Assembly (NCBI GenBank): GCA_003290465.1
Contig: CP030759.1
Location: forward strand, 2,368,572-2,432,571
Length of the DNA stretch: 64,000 nucleotides
Reading direction: 5' to 3'
Source: Candidatus Sumerlaea chitinivorans
GTDB lineage: Bacteria > Sumerlaeota > Sumerlaeia > Sumerlaeales > Sumerlaeaceae
The position numbers and the translations under genes are program-made. Positions 18,701 through 26,747 of this stretch are shown one piece after another; within the stretch, counting starts at the first letter, position 1, and each line of letters opens with the position of its first letter. The notes beneath the pieces are model-generated. The model searched no databases and had not been told where the DNA came from. It saw only the letters and a program-made list of their open reading frames with translations.

Positions 18701-18855
18701 GCGTAGCGCTTCTTCTTTTGCCCGGCGTCGGGGTCGGTGGCAGGGGTCACCAGCCCTACGGGGGGATTATTTACGCGCTCCTTATCCCGATGCTCGTAGG
18801 ATTCAATCGCTCGCTTGCTGCCGCTGTTTTCTCCAGCCGATCTTCTTCTCGCCAT
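15760..18855 (-). CDS. Type III-like DNA methyltransferase (Mod), N6-adenine/N4-cytosine class
   Basis: The 1031-residue product has a beta-class order: the catalytic motif [10 protein letters not shown] near residues 206-215 comes before the AdoMet-binding motif [20 protein letters not shown]. The region between (FQPFVNKR, then [14 protein letters not shown]...) should hold the target-recognition domain. The long C-terminal half (from about residue 560) has no named domain I can assign; near the end it reads [10 protein letters not shown]...[14 protein letters not shown]. The ATG at 18855 follows GGGAGGAG; the frame can be extended to 18909 but without a ribosome site. It would methylate host DNA and give specificity to Res. 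It is longer than EcoP15-type Mod (about 645 residues). Recognition sequence cannot be inferred. Confidence 0.88.
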   Translation of the reverse strand: [1031 protein letters not shown]

Positions 18856-18928
18856 TGTCTCCTCCCTTGTGTCATCAACGTGCATGCATGGCGCTTGAGA
18901 AGACGTCAAACATTCTGTGAAGGCTGAT

Positions 18929-19143
18929 GGCTCGCGCGAAGACGCGAAAAACGCGAAGGGGAAAAAAGGGAAGGGCCGAGGCGTGCTTGCGCACGGGTTG
19001 AAGCGGGGACTCTTTTAGCAAAGGCTCGCGCGAAGACGCGAAGACGCGAAGAAGGCGAAGAAAATTAGAAGGTGGGCAAGAGGATGCTGTGGGGCCACCC
19101 GTTCCTCTCTTTCGCGTTCTTCGCGTCTTCGCGTGAGGATTGC
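18929..19143. repeat. GCGAAGACGCGAAG repeat cluster, three copies in two orientations
   Basis: Copies built on the core CGAAGACGCGAA lie at 18931-18958 and 19025-19060 (direct) and at 19109-19137 (inverted). The inverted copy can pair with either direct copy, giving a stem of more than 25 bp if transcribed. The repeats fill the 331-bp gap between mod and the CoA-binding gene. Similar intergenic repeats occur in many high-GC genomes; I cannot tell whether this family is mobile. Short open frames through it are artefacts of the repeat. Confidence 0.65.
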
Positions 19144-19186
19144 CTTCGAGTGAGCATTCCCTTCGCGTGCAATCACACCCCGCGCC

Positions 19187-19555
19187 TCAAAGTGCGTGAG
19201 GAGAGTCCCCAATATCAAGAATCGCACACGCATAAACGGTCTTCAACCCAAGTTCCTGCGCGCGCTGAAATAGCTCCTCGCTCTCCGCCCCCGGGTTCAC
19301 CCACACCTCCGCGACGCCCTTCGCAGCGCAATCGTCCAGCACCCGCAAACCGATTTGCGGTGGCACATAGAGCAGAGCCCGATCCAGTGGCCCACCGGGA
19401 ATGTCCGTCACCCGCGCATAAGCAGGCAGGCCTTCCACTTCGCGTGCATTCGGGTTGACGGCAAAGACTTCGTGCCCCCGCTTCTGGTAGGCCCGCAACG
19501 CCTTGTTGCCGTACTTATTGCGATTTGTGGACGCACCAATCACTGCGATACGCAT
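19187..19555 (-). CDS. CoA-binding domain protein (YccU-like)
   Basis: The 122-residue product is a single Rossmann-like CoA-binding domain: MRIAVIGASTNRNKYGNKALRAY at the N terminus, GHEVFAVNPNA, then VPPQIGLRVLDDCAAKGVAEVWVNPGAES and a C-terminal VYACAILDI. This is the small, free-standing YccU family, related to the N-terminal domain of acyl-CoA synthetases and SucD. Biochemical role is poorly defined; CoA or nucleotide binding is the family expectation. It lies between res (41 bp before) and mod on the same strand, so it may be co-transcribed with the restriction genes by accident of position. Confidence 0.8.
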   Translation of the reverse strand: MRIAVIGASTNRNKYGNKALRAYQKRGHEVFAVNPNAREVEGLPAYARVTDIPGGPLDRALLYVPPQIGLRVLDDCAAKGVAEVWVNPGAESEELFQRAQELGLKTVYACAILDIGDSPHAL

Positions 19556-19596
19556 TTCGCGCCCTCCATGGCGTTCACTCTATCTTCCCGCACGGC

Positions 19597-22440
19597 TTAC
19601 GATGCAGGAGCCATCGCAGTCGGGCGGGTAGAAAACCGTTTCAGGATATCCCAGATTTCCCCGGGGCGGCGCGCAACGGCCGCTTCCCACCGCCCGAAAC
19701 CGCCGTGGGTATTCACCGCCTCCACCCACTCGCGGAGCGCCTTGTGCTTGGCGCGGTCTTCGTCGGTCTCTTCGCCTTTTGTCTCCACAATGAGCATCAG
19801 GCCATTCGTGAGCCGAACAAGGAAATCAGGGCGATATTTGCGCGGCTGTCCTGCGTAGAAATAATAGATCTCGAAGCCAAGATGATCGTTCTTCGCCCAC
19901 GCCGCCACCTCCTCGCTGGTGTCGAGGACGTAGGCGTCGGTGGCTTCCCACGTGCTATCGTAAACGCAAACATTGATATGGGATTTTGCGGTGCGCTGGC
20001 ATGGCTTGCCTGTATACCAACGGGGCATATCGGCGGTGGAACAGATGGGGCGTTCCACGTCGAAGACAGGCTCGAGCCGCTCCGTGTTTTCCTCACGGAT
20101 TGCATCCCAGAGATGCCGGACGATCTGCTGCATATTGAGCGCGAGGATCAAACGGCGCTTTAGCTCGTCCTGCTCAAAGGCAGAGGAGAAGATGCGGATA
20201 CGGTCGGAGCGAATGAACTGTTCAACGAGCCGAACGATCTGCCCGCACAAGAGCATCTCGTTTCCATGCTGCCACGTGCGTTTCGTTTCGTGAAAAACAT
20301 CGCGCACAATTTCGAAGATGATCCTCTGGGTGCGCTTCTCTTGAGCCAATTTCTCGAGATCAATGCGTGCAATCTTCGTCACGTCGGGCTTTCCGTCCAC
20401 GATCGGAGCAAGCTCGGCGATCAGGGGGATATTGGCGGCGTCGAGTTCGAGGGGCTGAACCATCTGCCAATCAAGCACTAATTGGGAGACGAACCGGCGC
20501 TCGATACGTAGAACATTGGGCCACTGGATTTCGTAGGCCACTTTGGCGGGGTCGGGCTCGACCAAAGTCTTTGGCTGAGCCGGCTGAGGCGGGGCCCCCT
20601 CCCCACCTTCGTGGGGCAGGAACGTGAATGGAACGCCGAAGATGTTCACGTACTCGGGCTCAAGCAAACCTGTCGTGGGGTCAACCTCATAGGAGGTCCG
20701 CCGCAAACCACGCCCCACCACCTGCTCGCACAATAATTGCGAGGTGAACGCCCGCAGGCCCATAATGTGGGTCACGGTTTTCGCATCCCATCCTTCGGAG
20801 AGCATTCCGACAGAGATGACGTTCTGAATTTGCTCTCCCGGCTGCCCGATCTTGCCCACGGTATCCACCATTTGACGCAGGCGCTCGGCCTGTTCGGCTT
20901 TCGTGAGTTTGCGAGCCGCGGGCACCTCGTTTTCGCCGTTTTCGCTCTCGGAGTCCTCGTCGCTCGGGGGGACAACATCTTCCTGCGCCTCGGCTTCCTC
21001 GAGCACCTTCGAATCAATATGGAGGATTCGACTGGGGTCGCAGAGTTCCTCGATGAGGATCCGCTTCGTTTCAAACGCGTGCTTAACTCGCGCGGCTGTC
21101 TCCGTGCGATTGCACACGGTAATCATGACGGGCGGGACCGGATGTTTGGCTTCTTTCCACGCTTTCAGCGTTTCGCGCCAGTCAAAACCCAGCAGGTTAT
21201 ACGCATTGATGACAAGGTCGGGCAAGGGTTCGTCCGGGCGTGCGCGACGATTCAGGTCGTTCTTTACCGTCGGGTCAGTGTAGATGTGGTAGAGGCGCGA
21301 CCGGTACGTTTCAGCGTCCGGGAGCCCCTCGTCGCGTACGACGATCCGAGGAGTTTTCACCAAGCCCGACTCAATGGCATCGTTGAGGCCAAAATCGCTC
21401 ACGATCCACTCGAAAAGCGCCTCTTCACTGGCTTTCTTTCCAGAGGGAGCAAATGGGGTGGCAGAAAAATCGTAGCAGCACAGAATGCCACGGGCACGCG
21501 CGATTCGGTCAAGTCCCCCAACCCAAACGGTCGCCTCTTCGGCACTACTAAGGTCGCGGTCACGAGCATGTTTTCCCCGGGCCTCTTCGTTGACCCGCCA
21601 GGCGTGGTGGGCTTCATCGTTGATCACCAAGAGATTACGGGCGTTTGCCATCTCGCCCAAGACTTCTCGGCAGTAGGCCTCGTCGCTTTTCACGCCCCGT
21701 TTGTCCACACTGCGTCGCTTCTGGAGCTGCTCTTCCGTTTCCCACGCCAAGGCATGCCAGTTGCGAACGAGAACTTTGCCTTGGCGGAGCTTATCAAGCA
21801 ATCCGGCGGGCACAATGTGGAACGCTTCGTAATAATTCCCGTCAGCAGAGGGCTGAAGCACTGCCAAACGCTTTTTGACCGTAAGACCGGGAGCGATGAC
21901 GAGCACGTGCTTCGAGAAACGGGAATCCTGGGGGTGGGTGACCTTGTTGAGAATCTGCCACGCGATGACCATGGCCATGACGATCGTCTTGCCCGTGCCC
22001 GTGGCCATCTTGCAGCATTGGCGAAGAAATGGTCCGCCGTCGCCCGGGATTTCAATCCCCACCCGTTCGGCCGCGGGCGCTTCCGTCAACCAAATCAGCG
22101 TCTCAACAGCTTCCAACTGACAGAAAAAGAACCGCCGACGATCGAAGTTCCCGGGATCCTGCCAGTACTCGAGCAGTCGCTTTGTGATACTTGTGACGCC
22201 CGGGTACCCAGCTTCGCGCCATTTCTTGACGCGCGGACGAATCGAATTCACCAGAGGGATTTCAACGAACACCCCCGGGTCGTCAAACGAGCGCGAATCG
22301 CTGGTCGCGATCACGTAGCCAGCCGGACGCCGCCCCTCGACAAGCTCAAACATGCGGGTTTCGCGATCGTACCTCCAGTGCCGACGTGGCTCCTCGTACG
22401 GCGAGTTGATAATCAGGCGATCTATGGTCGGCTGTCCCAT
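19597..22440 (-). CDS. Type III-like restriction endonuclease subunit (Res)
   Basis: The 947-residue product is a superfamily 2 helicase/translocase nuclease. Walker A is KMATGTGKT (ending at residue 152), DEAH-type motif II is NDEAHHAW, motif III-like is YDFSATPFAP, and motif VI-like is QVVGRGLRRTSY. Near the C terminus RPDFLVRLTNGLMLIVETKG fits a PD-(D/E)xK nuclease core. Res cleaves DNA when two unmethylated sites are brought together by ATP-driven translocation or sliding, in complex with Mod. GAGGGA lies 5 bases before the ATG. Order here is res first and mod second, the reverse of classical mod-res operons, with the CoA-binding gene and repeats between them. Confidence 0.9.
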   Translation of the reverse strand: MGQPTIDRLIINSPYEEPRRHWRYDRETRMFELVEGRRPAGYVIATSDSRSFDDPGVFVEIPLVNSIRPRVKKWREAGYPGVTSITKRLLEYWQDPGNFDRRRFFFCQLEAVETLIWLTEAPAAERVGIEIPGDGGPFLRQCCKMATGTGKTIVMAMVIAWQILNKVTHPQDSRFSKHVLVIAPGLTVKKRLAVLQPSADGNYYEAFHIVPAGLLDKLRQGKVLVRNWHALAWETEEQLQKRRSVDKRGVKSDEAYCREVLGEMANARNLLVINDEAHHAWRVNEEARGKHARDRDLSSAEEATVWVGGLDRIARARGILCCYDFSATPFAPSGKKASEEALFEWIVSDFGLNDAIESGLVKTPRIVVRDEGLPDAETYRSRLYHIYTDPTVKNDLNRRARPDEPLPDLVINAYNLLGFDWRETLKAWKEAKHPVPPVMITVCNRTETAARVKHAFETKRILIEELCDPSRILHIDSKVLEEAEAQEDVVPPSDEDSESENGENEVPAARKLTKAEQAERLRQMVDTVGKIGQPGEQIQNVISVGMLSEGWDAKTVTHIMGLRAFTSQLLCEQVVGRGLRRTSYEVDPTTGLLEPEYVNIFGVPFTFLPHEGGEGAPPQPAQPKTLVEPDPAKVAYEIQWPNVLRIERRFVSQLVLDWQMVQPLELDAANIPLIAELAPIVDGKPDVTKIARIDLEKLAQEKRTQRIIFEIVRDVFHETKRTWQHGNEMLLCGQIVRLVEQFIRSDRIRIFSSAFEQDELKRRLILALNMQQIVRHLWDAIREENTERLEPVFDVERPICSTADMPRWYTGKPCQRTAKSHINVCVYDSTWEATDAYVLDTSEEVAAWAKNDHLGFEIYYFYAGQPRKYRPDFLVRLTNGLMLIVETKGEETDEDRAKHKALREWVEAVNTHGGFGRWEAAVARRPGEIWDILKRFSTRPTAMAPAS

Positions 22441-22762
22441 TGGTTTCCCTCAGCCCCAAGTTTTTTGACTTCGAGAAAGGCTGCCACCCGTCCCATCACC
22501 CACTTCATCCACGCTAAGGTATGGGCGTTGTCAAGGTGGCTCTTGCGTGGGCGCGACGCGCGACCTTTTTCAGCCGGCCGAATGTGCACGTGTCCGTTCT
22601 CTCTGCTACGCACGGGGAGCGGTGCTTTTGTCGTTCTTGTTGACGGTTTATGGTCCACGCTGGCAATGCTGGGACGGTACCTTAGGCGTCGTATGCAGTT
22701 TCGCCACCCGCCAGAAATTTGCTAAAACAGGCGCGTGAGCAAGTTCGGAAAAGGAGGCTGGT
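22441..22762. other. Gap between divergent res and SRAP genes
   Basis: This 322-bp stretch must contain promoters for both flanking genes. A minus-strand open frame (22422-22658, 78 codons) ends inside the res start and reads Arg/Lys-rich without a known motif, so I do not call it a gene. TTGACG at 22639-22644 is a possible -35 element for the SRAP gene, but no -10 match follows at normal spacing. Confidence 0.4.
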
Positions 22763-23440
22763 ATGTGTGGGCGGTTTGCGCTGATGGCGTCCGCGCAACA
22801 GATTGCTGAGGAGTTCGAGGTCCCTGAGCCGCGGGAGTTGGCGCCGCGCTACAATATCGCGCCCAGCCAGCCCGTGCTCGCTGTCCGGTTGCGTGCGGAC
22901 CGCGGCCGCGACACCACCCATTACCTCTGGGGTCTCATCCCCAGTTGGGTGCGCGATCCGGCAGCGCTGGCGCGTCCCCACATCAACGTGCGGGTCGAAA
23001 CCGCTCTCGAAAAGCCATCGTTCCGCACGCCGACGCGGCGCCGCCGCTGCCTCATTCCTGCCTCGGGGTTCTTCGAGTGGACCAAGGGCGGGCGGGGGCG
23101 TCAGCCGTGGTTTATCCACCCGCCGGACGCGCCGCTCTGGGCTTTCGCCGGCATCTGGGAGCCGTGGAGCGGCCCCAACGGCGAGGAGCTGGAAACCTGC
23201 GCCATCCTGACCACGGAGGCGAATTCGGCCATGGCCCAGCTTCACGAGCGGATGCCGCTGGTTGTCCCGCGCTCGCTCTACGCCGCGTGGCTGGATCCTG
23301 CGACGGAGGCCGTCGGGCTCCTGAACGACGTCCGCGCGCACACGCGCGATCTCCCGCTCCAGATGCACCCCGTCTCGCCCGCGGTAAACAAGCCCACGTT
23401 CGACGCCCCCGAGTGCATCGCTCCCGTGGAGCTCGGCTAA
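22763..23440 (+). CDS. SRAP-family abasic-site processing protein (YedK/HMCES)
   Basis: The 225-residue product begins MCGRFA, so after Met removal Cys2 is the N-terminal catalytic residue. Other family marks are RYNIAPSQP, WGLIPSW, RCLIPASGFFEW with the catalytic Glu, ILTTEAN, and the conserved His in LHERMPLVV. SRAP proteins form a thiazolidine crosslink with abasic sites in single-stranded DNA and shield them from error-prone processing. AAAGGAGG sits ahead of the ATG. It is convergent with the next gene; the palindrome GGCTGCAGCC at 23442-23451 lies between the two stops. No LexA box was recognised. Confidence 0.93.
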   Translation: MCGRFALMASAQQIAEEFEVPEPRELAPRYNIAPSQPVLAVRLRADRGRDTTHYLWGLIPSWVRDPAALARPHINVRVETALEKPSFRTPTRRRRCLIPASGFFEWTKGGRGRQPWFIHPPDAPLWAFAGIWEPWSGPNGEELETCAILTTEANSAMAQLHERMPLVVPRSLYAAWLDPATEAVGLLNDVRAHTRDLPLQMHPVSPAVNKPTFDAPECIAPVELG

Positions 23441-23455
23441 CGGCTGCAGCCAACG

Positions 23456-24265
23456 TTACGACCTGCGTTTCGACGCTGCAAGATGCCTCTCCAGGACCTT
23501 GGTTAGTTCGTGGAAGCGGTCGCGCGGGAACCAGATCATCGTGCGCTGATGCCCATGCTTTACGAGCGCGGAATGGGTCTTCCCATCCACAACGATGCTG
23601 CGGACGTCCTTCCAACGAACGAATTCCTCTTCGCGCGATTTGGCGAGGAGGGCCGCTCCCACTGCGCCCGGCCGGCCACGTAGGAGTCCCACGACAAAAA
23701 GCAATCCATACATGAGCGCGTTGCGGCGCCTTTGGCGGGTCGCCACCGACACGCGGATTCCTTCGTCGTCAAGCTTATATTCGTAAGGGTAGGCGTGCCC
23801 ACCCATGATCCACATCGCCACGACGGCAAGGACGCTGAATAGCCCGGCGAGCCCAAGCACAATCATGCCGACCGTCGCCAAAAACTCCCACGTGAGGCGG
23901 CCGTCGAGCCATTGGAGAACAACAAGAAAGATGGCCACAAACACAATCCCACCCCCAAACGCCATCGCGAGCTCGCGCAGCACGCGCCCCTGCCGAAACA
24001 AGTTGACCTCTACCTCCCACGTGATGGGTGCGGAAGGCTCCCGCAGAGCATCCTTCGGGTTTTCACGGCCCACTGGGTGCGGCTCCAAGCACTGCGCTTG
24101 CGCGGTGTCGCCACTTTCCGACAGGCAAGGCTCGGACATGCCACTTTGTGGGTATGACAAACAAGCCTCCACCGCACCACCATAGCCTTGGCCCGCTGCG
24201 CCGTCCTCTCGTCGTGCGGGTTCGGCGCGGTCGTCTTGCGGATCCTTGCCCTTCCTTTCCACCAT
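23456..24265 (-). CDS. Two-TM membrane protein with a PH-like (YcxB-type) C-terminal domain
   Basis: The product (269 residues from ATG 24265; frame open to 24316) has a charged, low-complexity N-terminal 85 residues, then ITWEVEVNLFRQGRVLREL, two closely spaced TM helices (AFGGGIVFVAIFLVVLQW and VGMIVLGLAGLFSVLAVVAMW), and a cytoplasmic part with YEYKLDDEGIRVS ... EEFVRWKDVRSIVVD ... FPRDRFHELTKVLERHL. The last part resembles YcxB-like bacterial PH domains. Function is unknown. The start is uncertain: no strong ribosome site, and Met43 (within SGMSEPC) is another option. Confidence 0.6.
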   Translation of the reverse strand: MVERKGKDPQDDRAEPARREDGAAGQGYGGAVEACLSYPQSGMSEPCLSESGDTAQAQCLEPHPVGRENPKDALREPSAPITWEVEVNLFRQGRVLRELAMAFGGGIVFVAIFLVVLQWLDGRLTWEFLATVGMIVLGLAGLFSVLAVVAMWIMGGHAYPYEYKLDDEGIRVSVATRQRRRNALMYGLLFVVGLLRGRPGAVGAALLAKSREEEFVRWKDVRSIVVDGKTHSALVKHGHQRTMIWFPRDRFHELTKVLERHLAASKRRS

Positions 24266-24416
24266 GGGGCACCCCCGCTTCCAGATTCTGCCGCCCTCGC
24301 TCCCTTCGGCACGCAATGGGCGAAGGTGACCATGGAGATTTCAGCTCTTGACACGCAGGAAATAGCAAGAAAGAAATTATTTTGATGTTGTGATAAATCC
24401 GCGTCTGGAGTCCTGA

Positions 24417-26672
24417 ATGCGCTGGGCAGTCGTTGTTTTACTTTTGTTTTTGGGAACCTTCGCGGGGCAATCCCCAGCCGCCGAGAAGGTCCAACTGCGT
24501 TACCTGAGCTGGGAGACCTCCTACGAGCAGATTGTGCTCGTGAAGAAGATCATCGCAGCGTTCGAGGCGCAGCACCCGAATATCAAGATCCAACTGGAAG
24601 CCACGACGGAGGCCCCTCGCATTTTCCTCACGGACGCCGCTGCGGGCACCCCCGCAGACGTCATGTACATAACGAACGAATTCCTCCCACGGCTGGTGGA
24701 TAAGCAAATTCTTCTGCCGCTGGACGACTTCATCACCTCCGATGGCGTGGATCTTGGGATGTTCCTCCCCCGAACCGTCGATTTTATGCGCTTAGACGGC
24801 AAGCTCTACGCCTATCCGATCCACTTCTCCACCGACGCCCTTTTCTACAATAAGAAGCTCTTCGATGAGCGCGGCGTGCCCTATCCGGATGAGTCGTGGA
24901 CGTGGGAGACTTTCCGCGACGCGGCCACTTCGCTGACCGTCGACCGAAACGGGGATGGAAACCCTGAGGTCTTTGGCTGCCTCACCGTGGAAAGCCAAGT
25001 ATTGATGGCAAGTTTTGGCGCCAGAGTTTTCGACGAGCAGACAAACCGCTTCGTCGAGCCGCCCCCGCGGGAAGCCATCGAGGCGGTTCGTTTCAATCTT
25101 TCTCTCTTGGGCAAACAAGCGCCCACGGCCGCACAGGCCATGGACACCACCGACATGCAGATGTTCGCGAACGACCGCTTGGCGATGTTTCTCGGCCGCA
25201 CGTGGCAATTGCCGCAAATCGCGAAGACGATGCGCTCGCCGTGGGATGTGGCGCCCATTCCCAAGGGACGTCAGCGCTTCTGCATTCTGGCGGTCGGAGG
25301 CAACTGCATTGCGGCGGGCAGCCGCCACCCGCGCGAAGCTTGGGAATTCGTCAAATTCTATTCCTCGCTGGAAGGCCAAAAACTCTTGGGGCTGCAAAAG
25401 AATTGCACGCCCGCGCTTCGCGAGCTGGCGCTCAGCAAAGATTATTTCCTCTCGCCGCCCCCCGAACACATTCGTGTCTTTGTGGACGCCATTGACTACG
25501 CCGGTCAAGTCCTGCCCGACCGAATTTGGGCGCGTGAATTTTTCTCCAGTATTTGGCAACCCACGCTGGAGCGGTTGCGCGTAGATAGCAAAATAACGCC
25601 GGAACAAGCTCTTGCCGACATCGCGCGGCAAGGCAATCTGCTCATCGACAAATACGCACAGGAGAAGGCCGAGGAAGAGAGCGCGACGCGCGACGCACAC
25701 CCCACCGATTTTCTCATCCGATTTATGCTGGCGCTCATGATTCTTGGTGCGCTCGCGATCGCATGGCTTGCCCGATCCAACCGCCGCTATTGGGAGGGCT
25801 ACCTTTTCATCGGGCTATGGCTGATTGGTTTCGTCCTGTTCACGCTGGGGCCTGTCCTTGCCTCGCTCTACTTGAGCTTCTGCCGCTACGACCTGCTGAG
25901 TCCACCTCGCTGGATTGGTCTCGCGAACATTTTGGACCTCATCCATGATCCCCTCTTCTGGAAGTCGCTGGGCAACACCCTCTACTACTGCGTGTTTACC
26001 GTGCCGGCGACCCTGATTCTCTCGCTCTTCTTGGCAATGCTACTGAACACGCGCGTTCCCGGCACGTACACATTCCGCGCGATTTACTATTTGCCTGCAC
26101 TTACGGCGGGCGTGGCCATCAGCCTTCTGTGGCGATGGATCTATAACCCCCAGCTTGGCCTCATGAACACGTTCCTCGGCTATCTTGGCATTCAAGGGCC
26201 GGAGTGGCTCGGCTCGCCCACGTGGGCAATGCCGGCAATCATTATCATGAGCGTGTGGGGCGGGCTGGGCGGCCCCATGCTCATTTACCTTGCCGGACTA
26301 CAGGGGATCCCGCAGCAGCTCTACGAAGCAGCCGCCATTGATGGCGCTTCGCGTTGGCAAGCCTTCCGCCATGTCACGCTCCCCATGCTGAGCCCCTCGA
26401 TCTTCTTCAACCTGATTATGGCCATCATTGGTTCCTTCCAAGTTTTCACCACAGTTTTCGTCATGACGGCAAACACGGCCGCGAGCGCCGAACCCGGCGG
26501 ACCAGCAAATTCCACGATGGTCTACGTCCTTTACCTCTATCAGACGGGCTTCCGATATCTTGCCATGGGCAAGGCGTGCGCGATGGCTTGGATTCTTTTC
26601 CTGATCATCTTGGGTCTGACACTCTGGAACTACCGCATGTCGCAAAGGTGGGTGCATTATGATCAGGCCTAA
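24417..26672 (+). CDS. Fused solute-binding protein and MalF-type permease of a carbohydrate ABC importer
   Basis: One 751-residue frame joins two normally separate proteins. Residues 1-24 are a Sec signal; 25-425 are a family 1 solute-binding protein (YLSWETSYEQIVLVKKIIAAFEAQHPNI, PADVMYITNEFLPRLVD, YPIHFSTDALFYNKKLF, and the AGSRHPREAWEFVKFYSS helix). A TM anchor follows at about 434-453, then a MalF/UgpA-type permease with the EAA loop LYEAAAIDGASRWQAFRHVTLP near residue 635. The binding domain would face outward and be tethered to the membrane. The second permease gene follows 75 bp later. No ATPase gene is near, so a shared MsmK/UgpC-like ATPase is inferred. Substrate is probably a sugar, identity unknown. 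Confidence 0.88.
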   Translation: MRWAVVVLLLFLGTFAGQSPAAEKVQLRYLSWETSYEQIVLVKKIIAAFEAQHPNIKIQLEATTEAPRIFLTDAAAGTPADVMYITNEFLPRLVDKQILLPLDDFITSDGVDLGMFLPRTVDFMRLDGKLYAYPIHFSTDALFYNKKLFDERGVPYPDESWTWETFRDAATSLTVDRNGDGNPEVFGCLTVESQVLMASFGARVFDEQTNRFVEPPPREAIEAVRFNLSLLGKQAPTAAQAMDTTDMQMFANDRLAMFLGRTWQLPQIAKTMRSPWDVAPIPKGRQRFCILAVGGNCIAAGSRHPREAWEFVKFYSSLEGQKLLGLQKNCTPALRELALSKDYFLSPPPEHIRVFVDAIDYAGQVLPDRIWAREFFSSIWQPTLERLRVDSKITPEQALADIARQGNLLIDKYAQEKAEEESATRDAHPTDFLIRFMLALMILGALAIAWLARSNRRYWEGYLFIGLWLIGFVLFTLGPVLASLYLSFCRYDLLSPPRWIGLANILDLIHDPLFWKSLGNTLYYCVFTVPATLILSLFLAMLLNTRVPGTYTFRAIYYLPALTAGVAISLLWRWIYNPQLGLMNTFLGYLGIQGPEWLGSPTWAMPAIIIMSVWGGLGGPMLIYLAGLQGIPQQLYEAAAIDGASRWQAFRHVTLPMLSPSIFFNLIMAIIGSFQVFTTVFVMTANTAASAEPGGPANSTMVYVLYLYQTGFRYLAMGKACAMAWILFLIILGLTLWNYRMSQRWVHYDQA

Positions 26673-26747
26673 TCCCATCTCGGCCGGCTGCAAAACCGGC
26701 ACCGACTCGAACGTTTGGACTTTTGGAAGCAAGAAAGGAGGAACGCA

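Noticed and set aside
22422-22658. A 78-codon minus-strand frame overlapping the start of res
   Set aside because: It ends inside the res start and could be a coupled leader gene, but the translation has no recognisable domain and no clear ribosome site, so I left it out.
20737-22725. A 662-codon plus-strand open frame opposite the restriction subunit gene
   Set aside because: It lies antisense to res, which has clear helicase motifs. The plus-strand translation has no domain and an Arg/His-rich composition typical of a shadow frame in GC-rich DNA.
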